A stretch of DNA of 64,000 nt from Burkholderia sp. Ac-20365 (GCF_017104715.1 NZ_JAAGPI010000045.1:1-64000); one strand, 5' to 3'; counted from the first letter of the stretch, positions 1 to 9,837 are shown. Made by a program: numbers and translations. The notes: a model not told the origin generated them from the letters alone.

Positions 1-3000
1 GCCGGCGCGGCGACGGCGACGGGCGCGGCTTCGGCGGGTGCCGGCGCGGCAGGCTGCGCCGGGTCGGGCGGCATGGTGCTGTCGAGGAACTGCGCGAGCG
101 CTGGCAGCGTCGGATAGTCGCTCATGATCTGCCGGAAGCTGATCGTGACGTCAAAGCGGCGGCGCAGTTGCCGGGAGACCTGTCCCATGAACAACGAGTC
201 GTAACCGAGATCCCAGAAAGTCACATCCGGATTGGAGGTGTCGGGCGCCTCGCCGGACAATTCGGCAAGAAGCGATGCCAGTTCGGCAATGAGACGCGGT
301 TTGCGATCGATCTGTACGGTTTGGTCCATGGTGGTCTGAGTAGTAGTGGTTATGACATCGGGCGTGACAGGCGCGGCAATGACCGCGGCTTGCGTCGTGA
401 CGTTGCGTGAAGCGGCAGATGCAGGCGCGTCGATCCAGTGCCGTTCCGGCTCGAACGGATAGGTCGGCAGCGAAATGCGGCGGGCGGCCTGGCCCTGAAC
501 GGTTTTCCAGTCCGGCGCGACGCCGTTCAGCCACAGCCGACCGGTCGACTCGGCCAGCACGGAGAGCTCCTGGTCGCGCATGGCGAAATCGGGCAGGGAG
601 GCAATCGCGCCCAGATGCCGGTCTCTCGGCAAGCCCTGCATGACGAAGGTCGACAGCGTCCGGCCTGGGCCGATTTCGAGCAGAAGCGGCTTGCTCTCGG
701 CCGTCACCGTGAGCAACGCGTCGCTGAAGCGCACGACGTCACGGCAATGGCTGGCCCAGTAGCGTCCCCGCACCGGCTGATCCATCGCTGCCCACTGTCC
801 GGTCACGGACGACACGTACGGGATCTTTGGCCGTGCGAACGAAAGGGTGTCCGCGAGCCGGGCAAGATCCTCGACGACGCCGGACATCATGCGCGAGTGA
901 AACGCATGAGAGGTATGCAGCCGGCGATGGTCGATATCGCGCGCTTTCAGCGTGGCCTCGAAAGCCTCGATCGCCGCGAAGGGACCTGCCACGACGCTGA
1001 GCGACGGTGCGTTGACCGCGGCCAGATCGACGTCGTCGCCCAGCATGGGCATGAGATCGGCCTCCGACAGGCGTACGACCAGCATCGCGCCCGGCTCGGC
1101 CGACTGCATGAGCGCGCCGCGCTTCGCGATGAGATACAGCGCATCCTCGAAGGCGATCGCCTCGGCCACGCACGCGGCGACCAGTTCGCCGACGCTATGG
1201 CCGATCATCGCGGTCGGCTTGATGCCGCGCGAAATCCACAATTGCGCCAGCGCGTATTCGACGAGGAAGAGCGCAGGCTGCGCGTAGATCGTCGAACGGA
1301 TGGGATGCGGGGTGTCGTCGCCTTCCGGCGCCTCGCTGAGCAGCAGCGTCCGGATATCGAGCCCGAGATGGGGCGCCAGCGCCTGCGCGCCCTTGTCGAT
1401 CCACTGGCGAAAGACCGGCTCGCTGTGATAGAGCGCGTGTCCCATGCCCGGATACTGCGCGCCCTGGCCGGGAAACATGAAGACCACCGGAGGCGTGCCT
1501 TGCGGTGCCTGGGATTCGATCGCGCCTTTTTGCAGTTTGGCCTGCGCCTGATCGAGACTGTCGGCGATGATGACAGCCCGATGCGTGAAGTCGCGGCGAC
1601 CCGTTTGCAGCGTCGCCGCCACGTCGGCGAGCGCAAGGTCGGGATTGGCCGCGAGATGCCCGGCGAGATTGGCCTTGGCGCGTTCGAGCGCAGATGCGCT
1701 CCTCGCCGAGAGCGGAAGTATCTGCAGTCCGTCGCGCGAGGTGTCTTGTGCCGCATCGGCTTCGGTACGGCAAGGCGCTTCTTCCAGCAGCACGTGGACG
1801 TTCGTACCGCCCACGCCGAACGAACTCACACCGGCGCGGCGCGGCGTCGAGCCATCGGTCCAGGGGCGCGCCGCGCCGTTGAAGAAGAACGGGCTGTTCG
1901 TCACGTCGATGCCCGGGTTCGGCGCGCGGAAATGCGTGAGCGGCGGCAAGGTCCGGTTGCGCAGTGCCAGCGCCGCCGAGATGAAACCCGTCACGCCAGC
2001 GGCCGCGTCGAGGTGTCCGACATTGGCCTTCGCCGAGCCGAGCGCGCAGAACTGGCCGCCTTCGACGCCGCCCAGACGGAATGCCTGCACGAGGCCCGCG
2101 AATTCGATTGGATCGCCGAGCGGCGTCGCCGTGCCATGCGCCTCGATATAGCCAATGGAAGCGGGGTCGATGCCCGCTTCGGCGTGCGCGATGGCAATCG
2201 CGCGGGCCTGCGCGTCGACGCTCGGCGCGGTGAAGCCGACCTTGTCGGAGCCGTCGTTGTTCATGCCGACGCCGCGCACCACCGCATAGATTGGGTCACC
2301 GTCTGCGATTGCGTCTTCGAGCCGTTTGAGCAGGACCACGCCCGCGCCGCTGCCGAACACCGTGCCTTTGGCATCGGCATCGAATGGACGGCACACGCCG
2401 TCGGCGGCGCCCATGCCGCCTTCTTCGTAGAAATAGCCGCGCTTTTGCGGGAACGTGATCGACACGCCGCCGGCCAGCGCCATGTCGCAGCGTCCCGCGC
2501 GAAGGTTTTCGACTGCGAGGCCGATCGCCGTCAGCGACGTCGAGCATGCGGTCTGCACGGAGATAGCAGGTCCCGTGAGGCCGAGCTTGTAGGCCGTGCG
2601 GGTGGCGACGAAATCGCCGGCGCCGACCAGCTTCTGATACTCGCCGATCTGGAACTGGCTCGTGAATTCGTCGATCACGCCACGATCGGACAGAACATGC
2701 TTGAGGAAGTAGGTGTTCATCGAGGTGCCGGCGAACACGCCGACGGCACCGGTGATTGCCGCCGGGTCATAGCCGGCGTCTTCGAACGCCTCCCAGGCGA
2801 TCTCGAGAAACAGGCGCTGTTGCGGGTCGGTCAGCGCCGCCTCGCGAGCCAGCATGCCGAAAAAGCCGGCATCGAAACGGTCGACTTGCTGGAGTATCGG
2901 CCGCGCCTTCACATACCGTTCTTCTCGGCGCGTGCCGTCGTCGAAACTGTCTTCCAGTTCAGCCACGTCGAAATGCGTGATGCAGTCGCGCCCTTCGAGG

Positions 3001-4937
3001 ATGTTGGCCCAGAACTCGCGGACATTGCGCGCGCCAGGAAACCGGCCTGACATGCCGACGACAGCGATAGCCCCGTCCTGCACGTCCCGGCGGCGCCGGA
3101 TGGCGCCTTGCTGTGCCATGCCCAGGGCGTCATGCAGATGCGCGGCCAGCGCCTCGACATTGGGATGGCGGAACAGATCCACCAGCGCGACCTTGGCCGA
3201 CACGTCGCGCGCGATGATCGCGTGCGCCCGCATCAGATCGAGCGAGCGCAGTCCGAGGTCGAAGAAGTTCGCGCGGCGATCGACGGGGTTGCCAAGCAGT
3301 CCCTCGAACACAGCCGCCAGCCTCGCAGCGAAGTCTTCGTCGACCGGCGCGGATTCGACGGCTGCCGCGACGGGCGTGTCGAGTCCCGCAAGCAGGGCTT
3401 TGCGGTCGATCTTGCCATTCGGCGTCAGCGGGAAGTCCGGCAGGACACGCAGTTCCGTCGGCACCATGTAGTCGGGCAGTGCTGCCTTCAGATGCGCGCG
3501 CAGCCCGTCGAGGTAGGCCGGGCTAGCCGCTGCAGCGGCGACATCGGCCTTGACGAAGCCGGCGATGGCCTTGCCCCTGCGACCCTCGAAGGCCGCCACG
3601 GCAGCATCGGCTGCACCGGGCGCCACACGCAATGCATGCTCGATCTCATCGAGTTCGATGCGCTTGCCCGCGATCTTGATCTGCCGGTCGTTGCGGCCCA
3701 GAAAATCGATGGCACCGTCCGGACGGCGGCGAACGAGGTCACCCGTGCGGTAGAGCTTGCCGCCAAGGGTGAAGACGTCGTCGATGAATTTTTCTGCCGT
3801 CAGTTCGGGGCGATTGAGGTAGCCGAGCGCAACGCCGTCGCCGCCCGTCACGAGTTCGCCGACTTCGCCATCGGCGACAGGCGCCAGCTTGTCGTCGAGA
3901 ATGTAGACGCGCGTGCCCGCGATCGCGTCGCCGATGGGAATGGCGTCGCCGTTTGCCGATGCCGCGTTGTCGCGCGGAAGGCGGTAGCAGCAGGTGAATG
4001 TCGTGTTCTCGGTCGGCCCGTAGCCATTGATGATCTGCAGCGCGGGATGGGCCTCCATGACCTTGCGGATATGCACGGGCGACAGCACGTCGCCGCCCGT
4101 CAGCACTTCCTTCATCGGCGCGAAGGCTTCGAGCCGATAGTCGGCGAGCGCATTGAAGAGGCCGGCCGTAAACCACGCGCTCGTCACGCCGAATTGCGCG
4201 ATTCCCGCGGCGATCGCGTCGAGCGAAGGCTGAACCTCGCTGATGATCGCGGCGCTGCCGCCATTGAGCAGCGGACCCCAGATCTCGAGCGTGCTTGCAT
4301 CGAAGGCGAGCGGCGCGAGATTGAGAAAGCGCGTCTGCGGCGTCAGGTCGGTGAAGGTCTGCCCGTGCACCAGACGCAGAATCGCGCGGTGCGGGACGAT
4401 CACGCCTTTGGGTTTGCCCGTCGAGCCGGACGTATACATGATGTAGGCCGCGTCGTCGCGACCTGCAGGATGCAGGGGCGCCCGATCGGCGGTTGCGGAC
4501 GATGCCACGATGCCGGCCAGATCGATCCATGCGCCATTCAGGTCGCCCACGCTCGCGAGCGCGGATCCTTCCGCGATCATGAGCTTCGGCGCGCAGTCGG
4601 CCACGATGAAATCGAGCTGGGCTCGCGGGTAAGCCGGGTCGAGCGGCACGTAGACGGCGCCCACGCGCAGGATCGCCAGCATCAGCGCCAACGTGTCGCG
4701 GCTGCGCGGAACCATGATCGCGCAGCGTTCGCCGGGTTCGAGACCCAGGTTGCGCAGGACGGTTGCCATCCGGGACGAACGTTCGCCGAGGGCGGCATAA
4801 CTCTCTTCACCCGTTGCATCGATCACAGCAAGATGACGGGCAAACTCCGCACATACGGCATCGAAGCGCGCTGCCACGCCAGGAACATGATCGGTCCCGC
4901 CCGGCAAGTTGCCTGGAAATCCATCTCTGTGTGACAT
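1..4937 (-). CDS. Hybrid NRPS-PKS megasynthase (A-T-KS-AT-T...), 3' end beyond window
   Basis: An open frame of 1645 codons begins at the ATG at 4937, behind GGAG with an 8-base spacer, and leaves the window still open. The order is: adenylation domain with YTSGSTGKPKG, NGYGPTENTTF, YRTGD and NGKIDRKAL motifs (about residues 30-530); carrier domain (Ser565); ketosynthase with TACSTSL (Cys798), EAHGTA and NVGHLD; acyltransferase with GHSVGEL (Ser1248) and an HAFHS motif of the malonyl type; second carrier DLGYDSLFMG (Ser1581); then a Pro/Ala-rich linker. There is no condensation domain before A, so this looks like a loading module that activates an amino acid and extends it by one malonyl unit. 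No ketoreductase is visible before the second carrier. Specificity positions read D-A-L-x-L-G-G-T-F-K; I do not assign a substrate. The product is unknown. Confidence 0.93.
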   Translation of the reverse strand, partial: MSHRDGFPGNLPGGTDHVPGVAARFDAVCAEFARHLAVIDATGEESYAALGERSSRMATVLRNLGLEPGERCAIMVPRSRDTLALMLAILRVGAVYVPLDPAYPRAQLDFIVADCAPKLMIAEGSALASVGDLNGAWIDLAGIVASSATADRAPLHPAGRDDAAYIMYTSGSTGKPKGVIVPHRAILRLVHGQTFTDLTPQTRFLNLAPLAFDASTLEIWGPLLNGGSAAIISEVQPSLDAIAAGIAQFGVTSAWFTAGLFNALADYRLEAFAPMKEVLTGGDVLSPVHIRKVMEAHPALQIINGYGPTENTTFTCCYRLPRDNAASANGDAIPIGDAIAGTRVYILDDKLAPVADGEVGELVTGGDGVALGYLNRPELTAEKFIDDVFTLGGKLYRTGDLVRRRPDGAIDFLGRNDRQIKIAGKRIELDEIEHALRVAPGAADAAVAAFEGRRGKAIAGFVKADVAAAAASPAYLDGLRAHLKAALPDYMVPTELRVLPDFPLTPNGKIDRKALLAGLDTPVAAAVESAPVDEDFAARLAAVFEGLLGNPVDRRANFFDLGLRSLDLMRAHAIIARDVSAKVALVDLFRHPNVEALAAHLHDALGMAQQGAIRRRRDVQDGAIAVVGMSGRFPGARNVREFWANILEGRDCITHFDVAELEDSFDDGTRREERYVKARPILQQVDRFDAGFFGMLAREAALTDPQQRLFLEIAWEAFEDAGYDPAAITGAVGVFAGTSMNTYFLKHVLSDRGVIDEFTSQFQIGEYQKLVGAGDFVATRTAYKLGLTGPAISVQTACSTSLTAIGLAVENLRAGRCDMALAGGVSITFPQKRGYFYEEGGMGAADGVCRPFDADAKGTVFGSGAGVVLLKRLEDAIADGDPIYAVVRGVGMNNDGSDKVGFTAPSVDAQARAIAIAHAEAGIDPASIGYIEAHGTATPLGDPIEFAGLVQAFRLGGVEGGQFCALGSAKANVGHLDAAAGVTGFISAALALRNRTLPPLTHFRAPNPGIDVTNSPFFFNGAARPWTDGSTPRRAGVSSFGVGGTNVHVLLEEAPCRTEADAAQDTSRDGLQILPLSARSASALERAKANLAGHLAANPDLALADVAATLQTGRRDFTHRAVIIADSLDQAQAKLQKGAIESQAPQGTPPVVFMFPGQGAQYPGMGHALYHSEPVFRQWIDKGAQALAPHLGLDIRTLLLSEAPEGDDTPHPIRSTIYAQPALFLVEYALAQLWISRGIKPTAMIGHSVGELVAACVAEAIAFEDALYLIAKRGALMQSAEPGAMLVVRLSEADLMPMLGDDVDLAAVNAPSLSVVAGPFAAIEAFEATLKARDIDHRRLHTSHAFHSRMMSGVVEDLARLADTLSFARPKIPYVSSVTGQWAAMDQPVRGRYWASHCRDVVRFSDALLTVTAESKPLLLEIGPGRTLSTFVMQGLPRDRHLGAIASLPDFAMRDQELSVLAESTGRLWLNGVAPDWKTVQGQAARRISLPTYPFEPERHWIDAPASAASRNVTTQAAVIAAPVTPDVITTTTQTTMDQTVQIDRKPRLIAELASLLAELSGEAPDTSNPDVTFWDLGYDSLFMGQVSRQLRRRFDVTISFRQIMSDYPTLPALAQFLDSTMPPDPAQPAAPAPAEAAPVAVAAP

Positions 4938-5441
4938 TTGCCGCTCTCCAGTGATTTTGAAAGGCTGTGTGCAGGGCCACGCTTGCTGATTCGCGCACGG
5001 AAGGCGCACATAGGGGCCGGCTACAGCAGGCAAAAGCAGTACGGGGCGATGCGCGCCCGCCCCATGCCTTACGTACGAAATTTGCGGTTAGTGAAAGTTA
5101 AACTTCTGCGGAGTGCCTATCCGTACGCCGTCGCACACACTAACGACGCAACAACACATCGATCCCGCCAGTGTTCGGGGTCCCACAGTGCAGATGGCGC
5201 AATCGTTAAAATCCGGCGATGCCCACGCGTTTGTTGCGGCGGCGAAACACGGCGGGCGACGGGTGTCCCGGACCAGAAATTCACGAGTCGACGGCCGGTT
5301 TCCATGTTTAGCGTGGGATTCCTAATTGATACGTCGTCATTGTTGACGTCTGTGCAAAGCGCCGCACAGTTCCTGTCGGTTTTTGGCCGCCTGTGTGGCG
5401 TGTGCGTGCTGTTCGGCGGGGCGACGTTCTGACGCCGGGCA
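4938..5441 (-). promoter_or_regulatory. Upstream region of the megasynthase gene
   Basis: These 504 bases separate the phosphopantetheinyl transferase stop from the megasynthase start, both on the minus strand. I see no convincing gene. An A/T-richer patch at 5066-5109 contains the 11-base palindrome AAGTTAAACTT (5095-5105) and is the likeliest place for a promoter. I searched for a lux-box-like dyad and found nothing I would defend. Confidence 0.35.
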
Positions 5442-6152
5442 TCAATGCATCTCGACGATCGACCAGTCCATGCGCCGCGCCGCGACCGCGCACGCACAAC
5501 CGGGAACGCCAGACAGCGCGCGAATGCGCCAATGCGCCGCTTCGTGCGCATCGCCACCGACCAGACGCGGCGCCGTGTCGCCATGCACGGACAGGTCGAA
5601 TTCGAAATGCGTGGGCGGCAGGATGAAGCCGGTGCCGAGTGCTTTCAGGCACGCCTCTTTGCGCGCCCAGCTTTCGAAGAACACGGTCTGTTGTTCCGCT
5701 TTGGCCACGGCAGCGTATTGGGCGCGTTCCTGCTGCGAGAACACTTCTAGCGGCAGGTTTTCTTCGATTACCCGGATACGCTCTACGTCGATGCCGATCT
5801 CGAAACCATTCGATATCGCGAGTGCCGCCGTATTTTCACTGTGACTGAGATTGAAGCAGGGCATCCAGTCATGAGGTTGGCGGGTGCAATGAGGCTTGCC
5901 GTCCGGACCATAGCCGATCGCGACTTCCGATGGCGATATCCCGAGGTAAGCGCCAAGCAGCCGTCTGAGTTCGCCGCGTCCCGCTACGAAGCGGCGCCGA
6001 TGCAGATCGAAGCGGAATTTGCCGGCGCGCTCGCGTTCCTGCGTGCTGAGCGTGTTCCAGTAGCGCCCGATAGCGTCATCGCAGGCTTCGAGATCCCACT
6101 GCCAGACATGCACCTGGTGTGCAGCGGGCGGAGTCAGTAGAAAAGAAGACAT
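5442..6152 (-). CDS. 4'-phosphopantetheinyl transferase, Sfp/Gsp type
   Basis: This 236-residue protein is the size of Sfp-family transferases, which move phosphopantetheine from CoA to carrier-protein serines. Diagnostic motifs are FNLSHSE, the magnesium-binding IGIDVERI and the WARKEACLKALG block in the second half. It lies just upstream of, and co-directional with, the NRPS-PKS gene that has two carrier domains, so that synthase is its obvious client. The 504-base gap makes a single transcript uncertain. There is no strong Shine-Dalgarno sequence before the ATG at 6152. The cellular location should be cytoplasmic. Confidence 0.92.
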   Translation of the reverse strand: MSSFLLTPPAAHQVHVWQWDLEACDDAIGRYWNTLSTQERERAGKFRFDLHRRRFVAGRGELRRLLGAYLGISPSEVAIGYGPDGKPHCTRQPHDWMPCFNLSHSENTAALAISNGFEIGIDVERIRVIEENLPLEVFSQQERAQYAAVAKAEQQTVFFESWARKEACLKALGTGFILPPTHFEFDLSVHGDTAPRLVGGDAHEAAHWRIRALSGVPGCACAVAARRMDWSIVEMH

Positions 6153-6642
6153 GGCGCGTCTTGATTCGCGGGCGATGCACGTCGTGACTTTGCGGGAGCG
6201 TCATCGGAGACGATGCTGGATCATCGATGGTTGCATTCCCGTCCATACCGCGACAACCACACAACCCGAAATGAATCAGTTTTGTAACCCGACATCGCGA
6301 TGATGTTGCGGACGCAACGTGTATCGCGCGATGGCGCGAGCGTCGACGGTTCGCCTGAATGAATCGCGTCGAACTTCATGCGTCGCGATCAGGTCGACGT
6401 TGCGTGACACGTTGAGGACGCAACGGTTCAGCAAGATGCGTGAGAGCAGGGAGCAGCAGTGCAGCGCACGAAGGCTTCGCGCAATGCGACAGTGCCTGCG
6501 TGGTCGCACGATAGCGTGCGCGCCGCATGCGACCGCCGGCATCACACGCTATCTTTGCACAGCACGACTTGAAGCTGTGGCGTGCGAACCGGCGTGCTGC
6601 GTGCGGCCGGTGAGGCCGCCGACACCATGCCCGGCGCGCACC
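6153..6642. promoter_or_regulatory. Intergenic region with GTTGCG/CGCAAC palindromes
   Basis: No gene is supported in these 490 bases. Two dyads use the same half-sites: GTTGCG-GA-CGCAAC at 6305-6318 and GTTGCGT-N12-ACGCAAC at 6399-6424. They lie about 150 and 250 bases upstream of the phosphopantetheinyl transferase start and could be operators for a dimeric regulator. This is inferred from symmetry only. Confidence 0.35.
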
Positions 6643-7377
6643 TTAGCTCACCGTCTCGGCTTCACGCAGACGCGGCAGCAGGCGGTCGAACTCGCGCTTC
6701 ACGAGCCCGTAGCATTCGCATGCGCGCGCTTCGAGACCCTTGCGGTCGAGCACGCGGATGTGTCCGCGGCTGTGGTGGATCAGACCGTCGTTGTGCAGCT
6801 TGCCTGCCGCTTCCGTGATGCCTTCGCGGCGCACGCCGAGCATGTCGGCGATCAGCTGTTGCGTGACGGACAGTTCATCCGATGCGACGCGATCCACTTC
6901 GATCAGAAGCCACCGGCACAGTTGCTTGTTCAGCGAATGGTGACGGTTGCAGGCTGCCGTTTGTGCGACCTGCGTGAGCAGGGCGTGCATGTAGAGCAGC
7001 ATCAGGCGGCGCAGAAAATCGGAGCGCGCGAACTGCTGGCGCAGCGCCTGTGCCGTCATCCGGTAGGCGAAGCCCGAGCACTGCACCTGCACGCGGTTCG
7101 GCATGGTTTCGCCGCCCGTCAGCACGGGCACGCCCGTCATGCCTTCGCGGCCCACGGCGGCGATTTCCACGGAGCCGCCGTCTTCCATCGTCGAGAGCAT
7201 CGAGATGATGGCTGTCGTGGGGAAGTAGACGTGGTGAATACGTTGTCCCGAATCGCACAGCAACTGCTCCGTGCGCAGATGTACGAGTTCGAGGTGGGGG
7301 GCAATGGCTTGCCACTCGTGAGAAGGCAATGCGCCGAGCAAATGATTGCCGTGCAGGTCTGATTGAAGCGTTAGCAT
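6643..7377 (-). CDS. Crp/Fnr-family transcriptional regulator
   Basis: A 244-residue protein with an N-terminal cyclic-nucleotide-binding-like beta roll (about residues 15-120, GREGMTGVPVL segment) and a C-terminal winged helix containing QQLIADMLGVRREGITEAAG. Burkholderia carry many Crp/Fnr proteins of this type; the effector cannot be read from sequence. I chose the ATG at 7377 because AGGA lies 9 bases upstream; the frame extends further 5' but without a comparable ribosome site. It points toward the phosphopantetheinyl transferase and NRPS-PKS genes and might regulate them, although the gap of 490 bases argues against co-transcription. Confidence 0.87.
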   Translation of the reverse strand: MLTLQSDLHGNHLLGALPSHEWQAIAPHLELVHLRTEQLLCDSGQRIHHVYFPTTAIISMLSTMEDGGSVEIAAVGREGMTGVPVLTGGETMPNRVQVQCSGFAYRMTAQALRQQFARSDFLRRLMLLYMHALLTQVAQTAACNRHHSLNKQLCRWLLIEVDRVASDELSVTQQLIADMLGVRREGITEAAGKLHNDGLIHHSRGHIRVLDRKGLEARACECYGLVKREFDRLLPRLREAETVS

Positions 7378-9013
7378 GATCGGTCCTCGCATGAAGCCGT
7401 GCGCTGCACGACCCCTTGTCTTTTTAACCCGGCGCTGTTCGCTCTCGATGCCTGCCGCCTGGCTCGCGGCGAGATTCGTACAGACCGGCCCCGTCAACCC
7501 GCCGTCGATGCGATTGTTTTGACTGTCTGCATCGAGGCTGGCTTTCACCACGCCGAGCATTTAGCGAGGACTGTGCCAATCGACGCGAAAATGAGCACTG
7601 GTGCGGCGCAGCGTGGGGATGACCACCAACAGGTCATATCAAAACGCGTCGATTTGTTTCAAATCTGCACAACGGGTTTTGGCGGCCGATTCGAGAATTT
7701 GTCTTAACTTACCTAAGCTAACTCGCTGATTTATCTGGATTTGAAAATAATCGCCCGCACGCGATCGACGCGTTATCAAGCTTGAAACACGGGCGAAACG
7801 CCCACCAAAGAGCGATTCCGGACTGAACGCGATTTGATTCAGATGTGTTCCATCGATTTCGTGCGTTTGCGCACCGAACGCCGATTTTTAAACGGCATGC
7901 AGCGCCGCGAAATCCGATTGTGTCGTACGAATACCGACGACCGTTGCGCGAGTGTTGGCGCGCATCCGCTATTTGTCAGTTGGAAACGCGGCGCCCATCC
8001 AGTGGGCCGCGCAAACGTTTTTCATGAATGTCGCCTGCGTGGTGACGATCGCGTGGGTTGTCCCATCGGATCGTCAGGGGCGCCCGGTATGAGGCCTGAC
8101 GCACGCAACCGTCGTCATGCTGCATGGCCGCGTCGAATCAGGTCAGGTGAAATGGTTTGGGAGCCGTCGCACGGCGCACGTCATTCAGTTAGCGGGCGAT
8201 TGCGATCCGGTAGCGCCGCGTCCGGTTTGTCTCATTGATGAGATACCGGATGCGCGCCGGCCTGGGCGATAACCGCTGCCCGTTCAGTCCGCGCAAACGT
8301 TCGACCGCATCGTCGATGCCAAAGCGCCTTGAAAGTGTGGGTCCACGTACAGAGCAACGCGCAAAAGATCGGTTCAATGGCGCTCAAGCATGCGATCCAT
8401 GTGAACAATCTCGAAGCGAGTTCGCGCGATATCACGTGTAGACGCGCGGATGAGCGGCAGTGCGTAGTCTGATGAACCGGTGGTGTCGTCGTGATGTTTC
8501 GAAAACGCACGTGAATTTTGCCGGTGTAGTGACGATCCAAAGCGTGACGATCCAAAGCGCGACGATCGAAAGCAGTCAGTAACGACCTGTTGTCATGAGG
8601 CGATCGAATACTGGAGAGGAAGTGTGTTGTACGCCCAGTTAGTGGAGCAGATGGATCAGTCGGGTAGAAGCGGTGAGAGACGATTCGCCCGTCGATTTGC
8701 ATGCGGACTGCTAAATGATTCGATTGGTAACAAACGTAACGAATGTAACCGCAAGAGCTTGCCGGACCTGTGTGTGCAGTACTTTCGATGCAATTTTTCC
8801 CCATTGCGCAGACCTGTTGCGATGTGCGTCAAACTTCGCTTCACGACGCGTTACACGAAAGAAACAATTGTTCGGAGGGATTACCCTGTCGAGTAATTTC
8901 CCGACTGGCGAATCCACATAAAGCGAAGCAACGTACTGTTCACTAATAAAAAATGACACGAGGGCACGTGATCAACATTCATCGCAGGCGAAAACGCCGC
9001 ATCGGGGAGAAGG
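7378..9013. other. Gene-poor 1.6-kb stretch, A/T-richer than its surroundings
   Basis: No frame here has recognisable domains or convincing protein composition. The stretch holds several short structures: a GGGCG-AAA-CGCCC hairpin around 7790-7802, three 15-base tandem repeats at 8529-8573, and three GTAAC pentamers exactly 9 bases apart at 8727-8749. It separates two divergent regulator genes and so must contain their promoters. It may also hold decayed genes or an untranslated RNA, but I cannot define one. Confidence 0.4.
8529..8573. repeat. Three tandem 15-bp repeats
   Basis: Three consecutive copies of a 15-base unit are present: GTGACGATCCAAAGC twice, then GCGACGATCGAAAGC with two substitutions. 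The array sits in the gene-poor stretch and is not in a credible coding frame. Confidence 0.85.
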
Positions 9014-9730
9014 ATGATGGAACAAACCAATAAAGAACGTTCCTTGGTCAGCAAGGTCATGGATGGACTTGTTACCGGGATCGTCGAAGAAAAGTATGGT
9101 GCGGTCTTACCGCCGCAAGACGTATTGTCGAAGGAATTCGACGTTAGCCGTACGGTGATGCGCGAGGCGCTGTCGATGCTGCTCGCGCGGCACATGCTCG
9201 ACGTGCGGCCGAAGATCGGTACACGCATCAGGCCGATGCACGACTGGCGCATGATCGACGAGGACGTCGTGAACTGGCGCTTTCGCGCGAAGCCCGATCC
9301 CACGTTCCTGCGCGACGTGATCGAGTTTCGTGTGCTGATCGAACCGCGCGCTGCCGCGCAGGCAGCCACGCGCGGTAACGCCTCGGACATCGCTGCGATC
9401 CGCGATGCGTTCGAGGCTTTCCGCAACAGTCCGCCCGGCGAACCTGGCCATCAGACTGCGGATGAAGCGCTGCATACGCGCATCGTGGTGGCGAGCGGCA
9501 ACCAGTTTTTCCAGCAGATGGCAGCCATCATTCGCGGCGCGCTATCGGCGTTGAAGCCGCTGGTCGATCTGCCCGCGGGCGCGTGGGATGAAACGGTGCA
9601 GCTGTACGCGCGCGTGGTCGAGGCGATCGAGCGGCGCGATCCGAAGGAAGCGGAAGCCGGGGCGATTGCGCTGATCGATTTTTCGATGAGCCGCATGAGT
9701 GCCGCGGTGCCCGATGCACCGGCAGGTTAG
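9014..9730 (+). CDS. GntR-family regulator, FadR subfamily (FCD domain)
   Basis: A 238-residue regulator with an N-terminal winged helix (about residues 10-75; LPPQDVLSKEFDVSRTVMRE is the recognition region) and an all-helical FCD ligand domain. The FCD metal-site residues are seen in EFRVLIEP and in the histidine of DEALHTRIV. FadR-type proteins usually control sugar-acid or carboxylate catabolism. The downstream oxidoreductase is co-directional 107 bases away and is a plausible target. Two ATGs (9014, 9017) follow GGGGAGAAGG; spacing slightly favours the second. The ligand is unknown. Confidence 0.9.
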   Translation: MMEQTNKERSLVSKVMDGLVTGIVEEKYGAVLPPQDVLSKEFDVSRTVMREALSMLLARHMLDVRPKIGTRIRPMHDWRMIDEDVVNWRFRAKPDPTFLRDVIEFRVLIEPRAAAQAATRGNASDIAAIRDAFEAFRNSPPGEPGHQTADEALHTRIVVASGNQFFQQMAAIIRGALSALKPLVDLPAGAWDETVQLYARVVEAIERRDPKEAEAGAIALIDFSMSRMSAAVPDAPAG

Positions 9731-9837
9731 ACGCAAGGATTTCGCCAGGTTGCGGGAAGGTCATCCGGCGAAGTGATACGCGACATTTGCGACAATGTCG
9801 GCTGTCACTGACTGGACAGACAGGATTCTTGCGACCG

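Noticed and set aside
438..3050. 870-codon open frame on the plus strand
   Set aside because: It is antisense to the NRPS-PKS gene, Arg/His/Asp-rich with no domain, and an effect of third-position GC.
3108..4934. 608-codon open frame on the plus strand
   Set aside because: It is antisense to the adenylation and carrier domains; same composition artefact.
4990..5110. Possible lux box or quorum-sensing operator before the megasynthase
   Set aside because: Only short, imperfect symmetry is present; no 18-20 base dyad fits a LuxR-type site.
7834..8238. 134-codon frame in the gene-poor stretch
   Set aside because: Cys/Arg/Gly-rich composition, no ribosome site, no recognisable motif.
8232..8804. 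190-codon minus-strand frame in the gene-poor stretch
   Set aside because: Low-complexity His/Thr/Arg composition, includes the 15-bp tandem repeats, no start signal.
9787..9837. TTG-initiated extension of the Gfo/Idh/MocA protein
   Set aside because: No ribosome site, and the added residues are not part of the fold.
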